This document shows, in pieces, positions 62,341-64,000 of a DNA stretch of 64,000 bases. The notes under the pieces were generated by a model. It was not told the origin of the DNA. It saw nothing but the letters and a program-made list of their open reading frames with translations, and made no database searches. The stretch is taken from NCBI GenBank assembly GCA_031769625.1, contig JAUIMM010000135.1:8669501-8733500 (forward strand). Reading direction: 5' to 3'. The position numbers and the translations under genes were made by a program. The DNA is from Taudactylus pleione. Its lineage: Eukaryota > Chordata > Amphibia > Anura > Myobatrachidae. The stretch's first letter is position 1; the number at the start of each line of letters is the position of its first letter.

Positions 62341-64000
62341 CATTCTAACATCCATTATAACATACTAACATACATTATAACAATCGAATATACATTCTAA
62401 CATCCATTATAACATTCTACCATACATTCTAACATTCTAATATACATTCTAATATCCATTCTAACATTCTAACATACATTCTAACATTCTAATATACATT
62501 CTAAAATCAATTATAACATTCTAACATCCATTTTAACATTCTAATATACATTATAACATCCATTATAACATTCTAACATACATTATAACATTCTAACATA
62601 CATTATAACATTCTAATACACATTCTAACATCCATTATAACATTTTAACATACATTATAACAATCTAATATACATTCTAACATCCATTATAACATTCTAA
62701 CATACATTATAACATTCTAATATACATTCTATCATCCATTATAACATTCTAACAAACATTATAACTTTCTAATATACATTCTAACATACAATATAACATT
62801 CTAACATCCATAATAACATTCTAACATACATTCTAACATTCTAATATACATTCTAACATCCATTATAACATTCTAACATACATTATAACTTTCTAATATA
62901 CATTCTAACATCCATTATAACATTCTAACAAACATTCTAACATTCTAATATACATTCTAAAATCAATTATAACATTTTATCATCCATTTTAACATTCTAA
63001 TATACATTATAACATCCACTATAATATTCTAACATCCATTATAACATTATAACATCCATTATAACTTTCTAATATTCATTCTAACATCCATTATAACATT
63101 CTAACATACATTATAACATTCTAATATACATTCTAACATGCATTCTAACATACATTATAACATTCTAATATACATTATAACATCCATTATAACATTCTAA
63201 CATCCATTCTAAAATTCTAATATACATTCTAACATCAATTATTACATTCTAACATCCATTTTAATATTCTAATATACATTCTAACATCCATTATAATATT
63301 CTAACATCCATTATAACATTCTAACATCCAATATAACATTCTAATATACATTCTAACATGCATTCTAACATCCATTATAACATTCTATTATACATTATAG
63401 CATCCATTCTAACATTCTAACATCCATTCTAACATTCTAATATACATTATAACATCCATTATAACATTCGAAAATGCAATATAACATTCTAACATACATT
63501 ATAACAATCTAATATACATTACAACATCCATTATAACATTCTAACATACATTATAACATTCTAATATACATTCTAATATCCATTATAACATTCTAACATA
63601 CATTATAACATTCTAATATACATTCTAACATCCATTATAACATATACCATACATTATAACAATCTAATATACATTCTAACATCCATTATAACATTCTAAC
63701 ATACATTATAACATTCTAATATACATTCTAATATCCATTATAATATTCTAACATACATTATAACATTCTAATATACATTTTAACATCCATTATAACATAT
63801 ACCATACATTATAACAATCTAATATACATTCTAACATCCATTATAACATTTTAATATACATTTTAACATTCTAATATACATTCTAACATCCATTATAACA
63901 TTCAATCATACATTATAACATTCTAGTATACATTATAACATCTATTATAACATTATAACATACATTCTAACATTCTAATATACATTCTAACATCCATAAT
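62341..64000. repeat. Right edge of array, copy of 56.95-58.57 kb
   Basis: Follows 56,948-58,570 at a constant offset of 5,393, including ctaatattcattc (63,070), cattcgaaaatgc (63,465) and ctagtatac (63,922). The last 40 bases follow the 50.88-kb version instead. The sequence is still satellite at base 64,000, so the array continues past the window. Confidence 0.85.

Larger units (their letters stand above)
1..64000. repeat. Hierarchical A/T/C-only satellite array filling the window
   Basis: The full window is tandem repeat with no interruption by unrelated sequence. The basic alphabet is the tetramers catt, ctaa, cata, catc, ataa and tata, combined into 12-bp and 8-bp blocks. The dominant 20-mer is cattctaacatacattataa. 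Five blocks (12+12+8+12+8) make a 52-bp unit, and a 72-bp version carries an extra 20-mer. The first units show this: ctaatata tetramer pairs (or variants) start at 1, 73, 125, 177, 249, 301, 353, 425, 477 and 529, spaced 72 or 52 bp. The + strand is nearly free of G. TAA triplets recur every few tetramers, and because four is not a multiple of three they fall into all reading frames, so no long open frame exists. On the other strand ATG is frequent, but the consensus closes each frame within about a dozen codons. Such arrays are known from eukaryotic heterochromatin; a centromeric role is possible but not shown. Confidence 0.97.

Noticed and set aside
1..64000. Protein-coding ORFs on either strand, including repeat proteins encoded by the satellite
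   Set aside because: TAA recurs every few tetramers and the 4-bp register rotates it through all frames on the + strand. The opposite strand has many ATG triplets, but TAA and TAG close the consensus frames within about a dozen codons. No signal of coding bias is visible.
1..64000. CRISPR array
   Set aside because: Regular spacing is present, but the spacers are the same satellite as the repeats. There is no constant repeat alternating with unique spacers and no cas gene.
1..64000. Promoter TATA boxes and replication-origin-like AT motifs
   Set aside because: tataca and related words occur in nearly every 52-bp unit as part of the repeat itself, so a match carries no information about transcription or origin activity.
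1..64000. Telomeric repeat array
   Set aside because: No short G-rich/C-rich telomere motif is present. The complementary strand has isolated G residues only and no G runs.
1..64000. CENP-B box or other centromere protein site
   Set aside because: The G/C-rich core that a CENP-B box needs does not exist in this almost G-free sequence. A centromeric role is left open but not supported by a motif.

Overview
The whole 64 kb window is satellite DNA. I found no gene, RNA gene, transposon or unique spacer anywhere, and the array runs off both ends. It is A+T-rich and extremely strand-biased: the + strand is written almost entirely in A, T and C, and G occurs only as scattered point variants. This is a large hierarchical tandem array of the kind seen in eukaryotic centromeric, pericentromeric, subtelomeric or sex-chromosome heterochromatin. 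Nothing supports a bacterial, viral or organellar source, and I cannot name a lineage because no unique sequence is present.

Architecture, smallest scale up. (1) Tetramers: catt, ctaa, cata, catc, ataa and tata laid end to end. (2) Four blocks: A = cattctaatata, B = cattctaacatc, C = cattataa, D = cattctaacata. The commonest 20-mer is D+C. (3) A 52-bp unit A-B-C-D-C and a 72-bp version with one extra D-C. Per 52 bp the consensus holds 22 A, 19 T, 11 C and no G. (4) Higher-order repeats (HORs) of about 1.1 to 2.6 kb, recognisable by rare variant words. (5) Tandem and dispersed duplications of 3 to 7 kb built from those HORs.

Region by region: 1-7,150, three diverged 2.2-2.3 kb HOR copies. 7,151-10,856, three copies of a 1.14-1.4 kb module. 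10,857-11,964, a linker segment. 11,965-13,342, a near-identical copy of 5,755-7,132. 13,343-22,944, two tandem copies of a 4.84-kb unit that itself contains the 7-11 kb material. 22,945-32,540, two tandem copies of a roughly 6.3-kb unit whose first copy begins back near 20.6 kb. 32,541-39,320, three clean 2,260-bp copies. 39,321-40,960, a junction segment with a local 527-bp duplication. 40,961-49,939, 2,566-bp repeats, the last two inside a 3.35-kb tandem duplication. 49,940-64,000, a mosaic in which segments seen earlier return at spacings of 7.5-7.7, 13.4 and 5.4 kb.

The most notable property is that the 4-bp register is kept over 64 kb. Every long repeat spacing I measured becomes a multiple of four once recurring 1-bp-short sites and a few single-base indels are allowed for. 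Positions and offsets were read by eye against marker words. Marker offsets should be good to a base or two, but domain edges are uncertain by tens of bases because both sides of every junction are the same satellite.
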